The translations under genes were made by a program, and so were the position numbers. Under the pieces are notes generated by a model. That model was given only the letters and a program-made list of their open reading frames with translations, had not been told where the DNA came from and did not search any database. From Trichomonas vaginalis G3 (lineage: Eukaryota; Parabasalia; Trichomonadida; Trichomonadidae), in contig NC_067205.1 of the NCBI RefSeq assembly GCF_026262505.1, forward strand, positions 14,632,001 to 14,696,000: a stretch of 64,000 nucleotides of DNA, read 5' to 3'. Within the stretch, counting starts at the first letter, position 1, and the number at the start of each line of letters is the position of its first letter. Shown here piece after piece: positions 48,122 to 58,076 of this stretch.

Positions 48122-49126
48122 TTATTGTTTGGGTGCGTTTTCTTCAATAAACTTTGCAGCATTTTCACAACATTCGACAAAATATTCTTTTGGATGTTTT
48201 AGACTCTTCTTTGTATCTGGATCCATCATGTCGTATCCCTGAACAATGCACCATGCTCTTGAGAAATTTGAATATGCAAATTTCAATTTTGAACTTCTTT
48301 TAAGCTGATCTACATGAGATGCAGTAAATGAAGCATTTTTGGCAATGGAAGGAGCTAAGATTCCATACTGTTTCTGGAATTCTTCAAATTTTTTAGCTTT
48401 ATCTTTGGAATATTCAATAACATTATCAGTTCCGTATTTTGTAATTGCAGAAATACCAGCAAGAGCGGTAAGAACAATATCATGGCATGAATATCTCCAA
48501 AAATCTTCTGAAAGCATTTTTTCAAATGGAGCGATTTCATTACGGCATTCGTACGTGAATTTGGCAAAGTCAAATGATTTCTTTTGCTTTATTGCTTCTA
48601 TACAGAGATCGTATTCTTCACATAAATTTCCATTTTCGCAAACTTCTTTGAGGCTTCTGTTAGGAAAATATGTTCCTTTGCAGCCAAAAGTCTGGGTATC
48701 AAATGCATTTTCGAAGTTAATTTTAATTCCGACTTCGGTCATTGAAGCGAAATCACAAATAAAATCGAAACATATTATTCTTATGTTATCTTGTGTTAAA
48801 AGAGCTGATAGACCATCGTAAACTTCTGGACAATTCGGTATTTTAACCATAAATCCTGGTTGTATATTTAAAGGAATTGGAGTTTCAACGTTTGGATCGA
48901 AAACATCATCTGCATAGCATTGAGCTATCTGAATTAATCCTAATGAGTTAGGAATAGCTCCTAGATTGAAGCCTTCGCAGTCTAAAGAAACACAAATTCG
49001 TTTTCCTTGGCACATTTCGCCAATCATTTTCTGTACCCATGTAAGGAATTCCTCGACATTCTGTGTTGCTGTTACAATTTTGTGATCAACTCCAGTTATG
49101 TCGCAGTGGATTGAATTCGGGTACAT
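48122..49126 (-). CDS. DEDDy 3'-5' exonuclease domain protein (334 aa)
   Basis: The DnaQ/RNase D-like motifs are visible: VSLDCEGFN (D49, E51), IICFDFICDFASM (D121 or D125), and YSCHDIVLTALAG with Tyr212 and Asp216, giving the DEDDy class. FGCKGTYFPNRSLKEVCE is the usual linker region in this family. The overall form resembles Egalitarian/EXD1- or WRN-exonuclease-like proteins that trim RNA or DNA ends. A TCATTTA initiator lies 3 bp before the ATG (49130-49136 on the plus strand). The substrate cannot be told from sequence. Confidence 0.85.
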   Translation of the reverse strand: MYPNSIHCDITGVDHKIVTATQNVEEFLTWVQKMIGEMCQGKRICVSLDCEGFNLGAIPNSLGLIQIAQCYADDVFDPNVETPIPLNIQPGFMVKIPNCPEVYDGLSALLTQDNIRIICFDFICDFASMTEVGIKINFENAFDTQTFGCKGTYFPNRSLKEVCENGNLCEEYDLCIEAIKQKKSFDFAKFTYECRNEIAPFEKMLSEDFWRYSCHDIVLTALAGISAITKYGTDNVIEYSKDKAKKFEEFQKQYGILAPSIAKNASFTASHVDQLKRSSKLKFAYSNFSRAWCIVQGYDMMDPDTKKSLKHPKEYFVECCENAAKFIEENAPKQ

Positions 49127-49825
49127 TTTTAAATGAAAAATGTGACATTTTTTGGATTTTCATCACTTAGCTTAGTGACTGCTAATGATGAGAAAGATCC
49201 ATACAAATATTTTTGCATCATGATTCATCCCACTGCTTATATGTAGCTTTGAGGACAGAGTGTATGCATACAATTTCATTTTTTACTTTGCTTGTGTTAG
49301 AGAAGAAAAATAAGAGCTGAATTATCTATATATTATCGAAACATTACGATAAATCATTAATTTTTTTTGTTACAATCAAATTCGGAAAAAATTTTTTATC
49401 AAAAAGTTTTGTTTCATTCATGAGTCCCTCTGTTCACCTTAGACACTACTATTTACTTGAGATTTCATATCTATATTAGAATCTTTTCCTAAATTAAAAC
49501 TTATATTATTTCTGTTTACATGAATTCTGCTCCTAAATGAAAGCCAAGAGCTTGAATTTAGTTACATGTTTCATATATCTTTTATACAATTAATGATTTG
49601 GAATTTTTTTAATAATTTATATATATGAATTGAATCTTGAGGGATGTGAATAAAGACTTTATTTTCTCTAGAATGCAAATCATATCAATGAGGTTTTCTA
49701 AGGATATTCCTTTAATTTAAAAATTCAGATTAAAATTTTTCTTTTTTCCGCAATTTAACTTAGCATATTAATATCTGTGATAGATGTATAATCATGTGGT
49801 ATATGCCGTTTTACAAACATTGATG
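49127..49825. other. Host divergent intergenic region
   Basis: AT-rich; it holds the initiator of the exonuclease gene at its left edge. No gene is seen. Confidence 0.5.
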
Positions 49826-49839
49826 GGTCAAAAGTGTCA
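49826..49839 (+). promoter_or_regulatory. Candidate promoter motif GGTCAAAAGTGTCA
   Basis: Second copy of the motif at 40939-40952, here 53 bp before the ATG of the SYCP2-like gene. Confidence 0.35.
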
Positions 49840-49892
49840 CCTATCGGCACATCATAGTCTTGAATGAACTTTTTTTTACAAAATTTTTGCTA

Positions 49893-51494
49893 ATGAGCAA
49901 AAGGGAATCAGTCCAGGAGCTCCTATCAAAGAATGTAGATCCTGACTCCGAACTCTTCTGGAAGACCTTCCAGCAGGCAATACTACGTTCAGACAATTCT
50001 CCTTTCGATAGAAGAGGAATCTTAAACTTGAAAATCCTATTTTCGAACGATCAACTGACACCAGCAAAGGTCGGAACCCTCGCGAAACTACTAATGTACT
50101 CAGGCCAAGGCCTTGGATCTACCTTCGCCCAAGATTTGGGTGAAATCTTCAACGAGATCTTCTTTTCAGAGAAGGATCCAACCTACAACGAAGCATTTGA
50201 GTACGCTTCAGCCCTTAGAAACCTTTGCGTTACCAATCCATCCATAAAACTACCCATTTTCGAAACAATTTTCGAAAATTTCACTCATTTCCTTTCCAAC
50301 CAGCCGAATGTATCCAGTATTACCATCTCCCAGATATTCTTACTGGAAATTGCCTTGATTACCGGCAAGGAATGCGCCAAACAGAGTTTCACCCAAAAAG
50401 GAGATCCGCTCTGTATCACGGGAGCGATCAAGATCCTTGAATCTGTATCGGATTCGACAGTCCAGATCACTATCACCGAATGGATCTGGAGATCAATGAA
50501 GCTTGTCGATCCGAAACACAAAGTTTTTCCAAATGCGCTTGGAAAGTACTCCGGAATCTACGATATCACGAAGAACGACTTCAGAACATCCCTACATAAC
50601 TTCATTACTACCCTTAACGATGAAGTTTCTTCGACTTCCCCATTACATATCCCATTCAAGTCGATGAGTGCCGGAAAGACCATTATCCACCGCAGCGGAT
50701 GTTTCGATGTCAATATGGACAACATTGCCATCTTCTTCTACGAAAAACCGAAAGAATTACCTGATGTAATAATTTTCCGCACAAATTACATAACAACGGG
50801 TAATGTCAACAAGACATCGATGATTTTCGAATCACGCGAGAAAGTTTCCGGATTCCAAGGTGTCGGCGAATCATCTCCCACGAAATTCTCCATCTCATTC
50901 GAGACGAAACCAACACAAGAAGTCACGAAAGAGTATCTCAGGAGAATAAAGAACAACAAGATGACGAGAACATCCGAAGACATCCAAACTCCACAGAGAT
51001 CTCGTGTCAATGCTGATAAAGAGAAACCAGACACGAGAGGTATCAAATTACCAATGAAATCACCAGGATCAAAGGAGAAGAAACAGAATGAAATGGCATT
51101 GATCGAAGCACAACTCAAAGAATATCATGATTCTTCGATCAGAGCAATCGAAACTGATTTCAACACTTCTGTTTCTGCTTTGAACGACATCACTGAGAAA
51201 TTGACTGGAATCGAATCTTCTCTCAACCAGTTGCTCTCTCAACACGAAGACATCACAAAGGCAACAACGAAATCTAACGAAGACTTGAGTAAAAACATCA
51301 CACAACTCAGGAATGATTTCGAAAAGAATCATGCAGATGCAATGAAGAAGAGAGAGAGCTTGAAGAAGATGGCGATCGAAGCAATCAACAACGAGAACTC
51401 AAAGATCGTTAACACGACAGCGGAAGGATTCCAATACAACGCAATTGTTGGACTTGCTGCTGCATTAGATTCTGTTCAATCTCTAATCGTTTAA
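49893..51494 (+). CDS. SYCP2-like protein: helical N-terminus, Spt16-like domain, coiled coil (533 aa)
   Basis: I start at ATG 49893. The N-terminal about 200 residues are armadillo-like helices. A following segment (DFRTSLHNFITTLNDE ... SGCFDVNMDNIAIFFYEKPK) resembles the Spt16-like domain of synaptonemal complex protein 2. A basic, disordered linker with PQRSR and SPGSKEKK motifs leads to a long C-terminal coiled coil (about residues 380-533). This order matches meiotic chromosome-axis proteins, but the similarity was judged by eye. Third-position C/G is raised, as in the lyase gene. Confidence 0.5.
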   Translation: MSKRESVQELLSKNVDPDSELFWKTFQQAILRSDNSPFDRRGILNLKILFSNDQLTPAKVGTLAKLLMYSGQGLGSTFAQDLGEIFNEIFFSEKDPTYNEAFEYASALRNLCVTNPSIKLPIFETIFENFTHFLSNQPNVSSITISQIFLLEIALITGKECAKQSFTQKGDPLCITGAIKILESVSDSTVQITITEWIWRSMKLVDPKHKVFPNALGKYSGIYDITKNDFRTSLHNFITTLNDEVSSTSPLHIPFKSMSAGKTIIHRSGCFDVNMDNIAIFFYEKPKELPDVIIFRTNYITTGNVNKTSMIFESREKVSGFQGVGESSPTKFSISFETKPTQEVTKEYLRRIKNNKMTRTSEDIQTPQRSRVNADKEKPDTRGIKLPMKSPGSKEKKQNEMALIEAQLKEYHDSSIRAIETDFNTSVSALNDITEKLTGIESSLNQLLSQHEDITKATTKSNEDLSKNITQLRNDFEKNHADAMKKRESLKKMAIEAINNENSKIVNTTAEGFQYNAIVGLAAALDSVQSLIV

Positions 51495-52048
51495 TTTTAT
51501 CACTTTTTTTTACAATTTCTTTTAAACAATTAACATTATTACAATACATTACCATTCACATGTAGATTGAAATATCACAATTTAAATATCTTACTTTTTA
51601 AATATAATTTCTGAATTAAAAAATTTACTTATTTTCTTTAAACTACTCTTACAAAATATTCTTATTCACATACAGATTGAAATATAGGAGAAAATTTGTG
51701 TTTGAGATTTACAAAATAAATAAAGAAATTTGGTTATTCTATATACTTGAAATCATTTTCCTTGCATGTAAATTACAAGAAATGTTATAACATTCTTGAT
51801 TTATAAACTTATTATAATTTTGTTTCGTGATATTTATAATTGTTGGAACAATATAACTATTTGATGCGCGTTGTTGTATTTAGATAGGAATATATTACCT
51901 CTATTAGATCGCTGGTGGGCGTATTACTACATTTCATATTTAATCGAAGGGTTGTCATTTAATAAATTCTTTAACATTGCTAGTGTTCATCTTTTTCCTA
52001 TCTCTCAATTATGCTTTCAACAATTTTATAACGAAATCATTTTATTTT
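51495..52048. other. AT-rich host flank of element 2
   Basis: No gene is supported. The transition into element 2 lies somewhere between about 51900 and 52170. Confidence 0.5.
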
Positions 52049-52175
52049 AGTAGTAGGATAGGATGGGATTTGTGACTTTTTTTGTAAACGTAAGAATTCA
52101 TACAATATCGAGCGATTTTGTATCATTTTTTAACATATTAATTTTAAAATAATTTATTTTTTTATTCTTACATAA

Positions 52176-52459
52176 ATGACCCAACAAGTAAAACCAGATA
52201 AAATAGATTATCGAATTTTAGAGGATGGTGTTCCTGTTTATATTCAAAGATTTAAAGGGAAGCAATATTATAGAATTGTTTAAATCCTGAATGGGTTAAA
52301 CTTCAATTTAAAAAGGAAGACTGTGAATTATTAAATGAATATGAAAGCCAAAATAAGCTAATGAGATATAAATATAATGATAAAGAATATTTAATTTCAT
52401 GGAATCAATGGAGTCATAAACTTTAAAAAGAATTTGATGAGTTCAACATAGAACTTTAA
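52176..52459 (+). pseudogene. Broken small gene at the left edge of element 2
   Basis: A 35-codon frame from ATG 52176 stops at 52283. An adjacent frame (52283-52426) continues with plausible protein (NPEWVKLQFKKEDCELLNEY). After one TAA the same frame runs on to a TAA at 52459, 4 bp before the convergent gene. One frameshift and one stop therefore break a gene of about 93 codons. GVPVYIQRFKGKQYYR near the start recalls the KDG-RK domain of two element 1 proteins. Confidence 0.55.
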
Positions 52460-52463
52460 GAAA

Positions 52464-52832
52464 CTAATGATTATTTGAATTTATGAAATCAATTATTTGA
52501 TTCATTCTTTCTTCAATCTCTTCTATTCTTTTTGTTAAATCATCTATTTTCATTAATGAGGTGATTCTTGATTGAGGAATAGATTTCAAACTAACCACTC
52601 CTTTTATTTTTGAAATTTTGAATCCATCAACTTTAAACATTTTATTCAATTTACACGTTGTCAATTCTTCAAATAATTTTTTATTATTAGCATAATAGTC
52701 ATTAAATTCTTCAACAGATGAAAAAATTTTTATTTCAGTAATTGGTTTAACAACGTTTATTTTTTGTTGAACATTTCCACTTTCATTTATTTCTTCCTCC
52801 TCTGTTTCATTTATTTTTAAAATCGGTTTCAT
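52464..52832 (-). CDS. Hypothetical protein with C-terminal coiled coil (122 aa)
   Basis: A Glu-rich N-terminus is followed by FSSVEEFNDYYANNKKLFEE, TCKLNKMFKVDGFKISKIKG and a terminal coiled coil (DDLTKRIEEIEERMNQIIDF). Patterns of this kind are common in small proteins of large DNA viruses, but I recognise no named family. It diverges from the gene at 52899. Function unknown. Confidence 0.65.
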   Translation of the reverse strand: MKPILKINETEEEEINESGNVQQKINVVKPITEIKIFSSVEEFNDYYANNKKLFEELTTCKLNKMFKVDGFKISKIKGVVSLKSIPQSRITSLMKIDDLTKRIEEIEERMNQIIDFINSNNH

Positions 52833-52898
52833 TTATCATTAAATAAAAATTAGAATATAAGTGATGAAATATATTTTTTAATTAATATTAAATCAACT

Positions 52899-53135
52899 AT
52901 GGCTGCAGGATTCTTTAAAAAATTATGGGATGGAATTAAGAAAGCTGCGGGTTGGGTTCATAAAAAGATTATTAAACCCATTGCAAACTTTTTGGCACCA
53001 GTAGCGAAAACGGCAGGAACTATCATAGGTGGAGTATTAGGTACTAAAGCAGGTAATCCCGCGATGGGAGCACAAGCAGGTAACGCAATTGGTGGAATAG
53101 CTGAAGGAATACTTAATAAAATAGGAGGTAGATAG
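52899..53135 (+). CDS. Amphipathic Gly/Ala/Lys-rich peptide, candidate membrane-active virion protein (78 aa)
   Basis: The N-terminus MAAGFFKKLWDGIKKAAGWV is a strongly amphipathic cationic helix, and the rest is Gly/Ala-rich with a hydrophobic stretch (AGTIIGGVLGTKAGNPAMGA). A divergent paralogue lies convergently at 53160-53375 with an almost identical start. Composition suggests a peptide that inserts into membranes, as capsid-associated lytic proteins do; this is inference. Confidence 0.6.
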   Translation: MAAGFFKKLWDGIKKAAGWVHKKIIKPIANFLAPVAKTAGTIIGGVLGTKAGNPAMGAQAGNAIGGIAEGILNKIGGR

Positions 53136-53159
53136 TGGAAAAATAAATAAATATTATTT

Positions 53160-53375
53160 TTATCTTAGTATCGGTTGTAGTCTTTGATAAACTTTTTCTC
53201 CTTTATTTAATATTTCTCTTATTGGGGCGGCTTTTGGTGTTATTGATTCAGCAACGTCACTAATTGCTTCTTTATTCTTAAATATCCAATTTGCTCCCTT
53301 CTTCAATGTTTCCCAAACTTTATGCGCTCCTCTTTTTACTTTATCCCACAGTTTCTTAAATATACCTGCAGCCAT
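53160..53375 (-). CDS. Amphipathic basic protein, inverted paralogue of 52899-53135 (71 aa)
   Basis: It begins MAAGIFKKLWDKVKRGAHKV, matching the neighbour's first 20 residues at 11 positions. The 19 nt around the start codon (AATCAACTATGGCTGCAGG) are the same for both genes, giving an inverted repeat around the convergent pair. The C-terminal half differs and is helical (IREILNKGEKVYQRLQPIL). It presumably arose by inverted duplication followed by divergence. Confidence 0.6.
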   Translation of the reverse strand: MAAGIFKKLWDKVKRGAHKVWETLKKGANWIFKNKEAISDVAESITPKAAPIREILNKGEKVYQRLQPILR

Positions 53376-53444
53376 AGTTGATTATTTCATTAAAATTAAA
53401 AATTCATTTTCATCTTTTAATTTTGATTTTTTATTTATTAATAA

Positions 53445-55085
53445 ATGACGACTAACTATTTAGTGCCAAACACCAAACCGATTAATGGAAATGTGTTTCA
53501 TTCATTCGAAAAGATAAATGAAATATTCGCAAAGAATGACGGTAGAAGATATTATAGAGAACTTGAAAGTTCATGCTATGACTCTGATGCTCCATATTTT
53601 GATGATAAACAAACTCATTTAAGAATTACAAATCCGGCTCATGATGTGAACCAATTAGGTGACACATATATTAAACGCAAAGTTAAAGCAACTCTAGTTT
53701 CAAATAAAGCTTTCACATGTGATGCCGCTTTTAAATGCATGCGTTTATTCGTTGGTTACAAATCATCAAATCAAAGCTTTAAACAATTAGAAGTAGAAAC
53801 CGAAAGAGGTGATGCCGGTTATCTTCAGATGGATTGCGCCCGTGAATCTTTCGCATTTGCAACATATAAACCAAAATCAGAAAGGAAAGTTAAAAAGTTT
53901 GTTCATTCGTTATATAATAATGTTCAAAAATATGATAACTCAGTATGTGGTAAATATATTGACCCCTCAGAAGTTTTCAAGAACGCAAATGAAGAAGTTG
54001 ATATCACTTTTGATATGATTATTCCGGTAAATGATTTGTTAGCATTTCAGGCGTTCGATGATTATCCTAAATCATTTGGTGATATCATTCTTAAATATTA
54101 TGTTTTCAGGGATACTTTAGTATTTTGTCAGGTTGACCCGTTAAGAGTTGCTGATTTACAAAATTACGTTTATGAAAAGATAACTGATGAAAATTATGAA
54201 AAGATTATGAATCATGTTTATAAATATGATCGCAAATTCCAACAAATCGGACTTCCTACCAAATTAATTACAAGCTTAGCCGCTACATCTGCTGACGCAA
54301 CAGTTGATGACGTTATTATTTCATGCACAAAGATGGAAGTTTTAGAGGATAAATGTATTACACCAGGATACGGTTTAATTGAAGAATCAGTTAAAGCAAT
54401 ACCACGTTTATTCAGTAAGGAAGATCCATTCATGATTCCAGCTCAACATATTGACGTTCGTTCACTAAATGGAGGTTGCATCACTCCTGAAGGTATTAGC
54501 TCAGATTTCTCATACGCTCTTCATAATGTTACAGATGTTGTGTTAACATTTCCGAAGAATGCAATGCAAAGAACAGTTTTAGAAAATCCAATGCTTCGAG
54601 GTCTTCAGGTCACTATAGATTCCAGAAACTTCCCCGATCAAGCGATGTCCACAGTGGGCGACATATTCTTTACACGTATGCTTCAAGCTTCTGATTTAGA
54701 TGGAGTGAATGAATGCACAGAAGAATACGAGGACTCATTAACTAGACCACTGAATGCAGATAATGGCACACCATTAGCTAGAACATGGAAAGACCAAACT
54801 TCATTCTTATGCACTATTCCAGTTCAACGTGATGGAGCGGGTATATTCTTTGATGGATTAGAAACTTTCAACTCACAAGTTACAGTACAAGTGAAAGCTT
54901 ATCCAATCATTCAGGGTGTAAATGACACTTACTGTTCAAAGGTGACAAATCCTCCTCAGGTTTGGTTTACTAGGACTACATATTGGACATGGCCACCGGA
55001 TGAAGGTTTGAAATATCATCCAACAGGTACACCACCACAGTATAGAAGTTCATATGATGAAATATTGATGAATAGAAATGTTTAA
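53445..55085 (+). CDS. Candidate major capsid protein of element 2 (546 aa)
   Basis: The largest structural-type protein here lies directly before the packaging ATPase (24 bp away), the usual Maverick order. It is beta-rich with no catalytic motif. The segments DIIFKYY-like GDIILKYYVFRD and DSRNFPDQAMSTVGDIFFTR suggest jelly-roll strands and loops. Similarity to the element 1 candidate is not obvious by eye, so the capsid call rests on size, composition and position. A predicted double jelly roll would confirm it. Confidence 0.6.
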   Translation: MTTNYLVPNTKPINGNVFHSFEKINEIFAKNDGRRYYRELESSCYDSDAPYFDDKQTHLRITNPAHDVNQLGDTYIKRKVKATLVSNKAFTCDAAFKCMRLFVGYKSSNQSFKQLEVETERGDAGYLQMDCARESFAFATYKPKSERKVKKFVHSLYNNVQKYDNSVCGKYIDPSEVFKNANEEVDITFDMIIPVNDLLAFQAFDDYPKSFGDIILKYYVFRDTLVFCQVDPLRVADLQNYVYEKITDENYEKIMNHVYKYDRKFQQIGLPTKLITSLAATSADATVDDVIISCTKMEVLEDKCITPGYGLIEESVKAIPRLFSKEDPFMIPAQHIDVRSLNGGCITPEGISSDFSYALHNVTDVVLTFPKNAMQRTVLENPMLRGLQVTIDSRNFPDQAMSTVGDIFFTRMLQASDLDGVNECTEEYEDSLTRPLNADNGTPLARTWKDQTSFLCTIPVQRDGAGIFFDGLETFNSQVTVQVKAYPIIQGVNDTYCSKVTNPPQVWFTRTTYWTWPPDEGLKYHPTGTPPQYRSSYDEILMNRNV

Positions 55086-55109
55086 AATTATAAATTTATT
55101 TTTGATTAA

Positions 55110-55937
55110 ATGGATTTAAATTCATACACTCCTTATGAAGAATTAGCAGGAGTATATAATACATACATAGATGATATGATTAATGAAGCATTGAGTGATA
55201 ATAGAAATGCTCTATCTAAGGAAAAATTAATGAAAATTCCATATTCTGAATGTTACTTAAATTCAATCACTGCAGCAATTGGTAAACAGAATAAAGGTAA
55301 AACATTAACGATATTAAAACAAATTATCATTATTGCTAACACTTCCCCCTATTCACACGTGTTAATTTATATCAACCGTTCAGGTTCACCTTCAGATGAT
55401 ACATTTGAATCTTTAAAGCATTTAATCAAAATTCCAATTATTTATTTATCACAAGAAGAAGCAGAAGATTATTTAAAAAACTTTTTAATGTATAAAGAAT
55501 TATATAATACAATCAAGAAGCAAGGATTAGAGGATAAAATTATTGATAAACAACGGGATGAATTATTTGAAACACTTTCTATTTCAAATTTTGATAGAGA
55601 ATTTTTGCATTCACTCATTTTTCTAGATGATGCAGTGAAATCAAAACTAATAACAAATGAGAAATCATATTTTAATCAGTTATTAACTCAATGTCGACAC
55701 ATTCAGTGTTCATTCTTTATGGCTGTTCAATATTTCAAAGCATTAAGCACAAACATTAAATCAAATCTATCAACACTTTTCATTTTCAGTGGGTTTAGTC
55801 GTCAACAGTTGAACGTTATGCTTTATCAAGTGAATTTACCAATGAGCATTAATGAACTTTACACACAATATCAGCAATTAGGTGAACATGGAAAAATAAT
55901 AGTTGATTTAAATAAAGGAAGTGTTAAATTTGATTAA
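55110..55937 (+). CDS. FtsK/HerA-type genome-packaging ATPase (275 aa)
   Basis: Walker A is GKQNKGKT (58-65) and Walker B SLIFLDDAV (D173, D174). The region MAVQYFKALSTNIKSNLSTL followed by FIFSGFSRQQLNVM parallels MQTWRFLALNIKRLITDFVI and GFSRYDIELIW of the element 1 ATPase. The gene is intact and sits in a plus-strand run of virion genes. It should drive packaging of the linear genome. Confidence 0.9.
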   Translation: MDLNSYTPYEELAGVYNTYIDDMINEALSDNRNALSKEKLMKIPYSECYLNSITAAIGKQNKGKTLTILKQIIIIANTSPYSHVLIYINRSGSPSDDTFESLKHLIKIPIIYLSQEEAEDYLKNFLMYKELYNTIKKQGLEDKIIDKQRDELFETLSISNFDREFLHSLIFLDDAVKSKLITNEKSYFNQLLTQCRHIQCSFFMAVQYFKALSTNIKSNLSTLFIFSGFSRQQLNVMLYQVNLPMSINELYTQYQQLGEHGKIIVDLNKGSVKFD

Positions 55938-55977
55938 CTTTTTATAATTAATTTTTATTTTTTATTTATAATTAAAC

Positions 55978-56877
55978 ATGACAGAAATGGCAAATCTTCT
56001 ACAGGTTCCATTAAAACAAGGAACAAACAAAAGGGGTGCATATAATAGAACTATGAAAGTTCCTGATGGAATGAAAGAATTAGTTCATATTGTTGCTGGT
56101 CTTCAAAAAGATGTTAAACAAATGAGAAACGTTTTAACATTACCAGAAGCTCAAGCATATGCCAAACGTCATGGTCCAAATTGGGAAGCACACGAAGCAG
56201 ACATTACGGGTCCAAATGGAAAACCTGATGGTATAAATGAAGTTTTCGTTACTGATGGTCAAGGTAATATTAAAGTCATAAATGGTTATAAATTAACTAT
56301 ATCTGATTATCCTAAACGTAAAACATATAATGAACGTTATCCTATGCAATTTGATGAAAATGGAAAAGCTGTTAAACAATACATTGGAGAAGGTGAAAAT
56401 GGTCCAATTAATTCATACCGTGGTAATCCATATTCTTATTTCAATGAAGAATTAAATGCTATTGAAGAAGGACCAAACGGATTACCTCAATATGTTAATC
56501 AGTTTGATGGTCAATATGCAAATATTAGACCTGAAATTTCAGCTAAGAAATTCTTTAAAGTTGCTTTATTCGATCCAGTTTTCGCAAATGTTAAAGATGA
56601 ACTTAAACAGCAATTCCAACCAATTATAGTAGCAAGAATTGCATCAGGTGCTTTATCTCAAGCATTCAAAGATTTAATTAAGAAACCATTATATCAGCAA
56701 CGGGGTTTAACTTATGATTTAGTTAAGGAATCAGATAAAAGAAAATTTGAGAAATCAGATGATTATAAGAATGCAATTAATGAATATATTAAGTCTATTA
56801 ATTACGATGAAACAGCTAAAAATCAACTTCATGAACAAATACAGGGAATAATAGATTCAAAAGTTCCAGCAAAATAA
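55978..56877 (+). CDS. Virion-module protein with NGY-SDYP motif (299 aa)
   Basis: A segment with [20 protein letters not shown] followed by [19 protein letters not shown] (about residues 80-130) resembles a conserved domain I associate with Polinton-like viruses, where an Asp/Asn/Gly loop precedes a VNGY...SDYP motif. I cannot name a function. The C-terminal half is helical and basic. It sits between the ATPase and the CCG-motif gene, supporting a structural role. Confidence 0.65.
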   Translation: MTEMANLLQVPLKQGTNKRGAYNRTMKVPDGMKELVHIVAGLQKDVKQMRNVLTLPEAQAYAKRHGPNWEAHEADITGPNGKPDGINEVFVTDGQGNIKVINGYKLTISDYPKRKTYNERYPMQFDENGKAVKQYIGEGENGPINSYRGNPYSYFNEELNAIEEGPNGLPQYVNQFDGQYANIRPEISAKKFFKVALFDPVFANVKDELKQQFQPIIVARIASGALSQAFKDLIKKPLYQQRGLTYDLVKESDKRKFEKSDDYKNAINEYIKSINYDETAKNQLHEQIQGIIDSKVPAK

Positions 56878-56909
56878 AAGTTTAAATATATTTTTTTATT
56901 CGAATATAA

Positions 56910-57581
56910 ATGAGAAGACGTTTCACTAGTCAAAAGAACACTAACGCAAAAGCAGAGATTACGGTTGGTTATAACGTAAATGATGATAAATCACGAATTA
57001 TTCAAAATGTTAAAGTTAATGTTAGCCCCGAATTAACAAGGTCAGCAACTCAACCAAATTTATTAACTCGTGACTTACCGAAGAATGAGGAGAATGAAGA
57101 AAACCATGAGAATGGAGACCCAATCATTTTATCTGAACCCGGTAAAGAACCCGTTGAAATTCCCACTTATCCAACATACCCCCCGCCTCTTTCATCAAAC
57201 ATCGAGAAACCATATAAAATAGACATTAATTCAGAATTAATGAAAATTTACCGTGATATAATAATTAATAATTATGATTCAATAATAAATTTAATTGACC
57301 AATCTGGTTTAATTATTTTACCTTATGAATCATTAATTCACATTATCGCCATTCTTTGTGATGTTCAAGATTCAGACGTTAAGATTCAATTTTTCATAGA
57401 TGATGAGGTTTCATGCTGCGGAACAGTTGCAAAAATAAATCCTATAAAGGATATTAGCACAATTAAGATATCAAAGAATGGAACAACAACTGAACTTCAT
57501 TTAACATATAATGATATTTATAATAAAATAGTTGATGAATATAAAATATCACTTGAAAAATTCTTTGTTAAGGCTATTTAA
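56910..57581 (+). CDS. CCG-motif virion-module protein (223 aa)
   Basis: The C-terminal half (LMKIYRDIIINNYDSIINLI ... SCCGTVAKINPIKDISTIKI ... DIYNKIVDEYKISLEKF) matches the element 1 protein at 22951-23601. The N-terminal half is basic then Pro/Glu-rich and unstructured, and unlike the element 1 copy has no hairpin insert. Conservation across two otherwise different elements marks it as a core gene of unknown function. Confidence 0.65.
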   Translation: MRRRFTSQKNTNAKAEITVGYNVNDDKSRIIQNVKVNVSPELTRSATQPNLLTRDLPKNEENEENHENGDPIILSEPGKEPVEIPTYPTYPPPLSSNIEKPYKIDINSELMKIYRDIIINNYDSIINLIDQSGLIILPYESLIHIIAILCDVQDSDVKIQFFIDDEVSCCGTVAKINPIKDISTIKISKNGTTTELHLTYNDIYNKIVDEYKISLEKFFVKAI

Positions 57582-58057
57582 TATTCAAGCATTAACATTA
57601 TCGAATAATAATCCTTTGAATCATAATCAATAATAATTGACCTTTCACCAGTTTCTATCGTTTGTTTTATTTCTTTTTGTTCCCCACTATCCGGATCGGT
57701 CATTGTAATTGTTTTTGTTATAGTATCAGCTTTATCTTTAACTTCAATCTTTTTTCCATCAGGATATTTAAACCAAAATTCCAAAAATTCGATATTGTCA
57801 ATCTGTTCATATTTTAATCTATCAATTACATTTTTAATACCATCCGAAAATCTTATGAAATGGTCATTATATGAGTTTGATTGAACTAAATTTGAATGAA
57901 GTGAAATATAACCCGTTGATGAATATGACACTGGCTCATATTTTCTGAAAACACTAAAATTTATAACATGAATGAATTTCTTATTCGTTGAATTTATGAA
58001 TTCTTGAGGTAATCTTATTCTAGTTTTATTTATCACTGGAAAATAACGCTTTACCAT
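57578..58057 (-). CDS. Putative structural protein (159 aa)
   Basis: I start at ATG 58057; the frame upstream has only TTG and would overlap the divergent gene at 58077. The N-terminal TRIRLPQEFINSTNKKFIHV and following strands look like a capsid-associated beta protein. The C-terminus carries an Asp/Thr-rich loop. It ends 4 bp inside the convergent CCG-motif gene. No family was recognised. Confidence 0.6.
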   Translation of the reverse strand: MVKRYFPVINKTRIRLPQEFINSTNKKFIHVINFSVFRKYEPVSYSSTGYISLHSNLVQSNSYNDHFIRFSDGIKNVIDRLKYEQIDNIEFLEFWFKYPDGKKIEVKDKADTITKTITMTDPDSGEQKEIKQTIETGERSIIIDYDSKDYYSIMLMLEY

Positions 58058-58076
58058 ATTTTTAATCGTAATAAAA

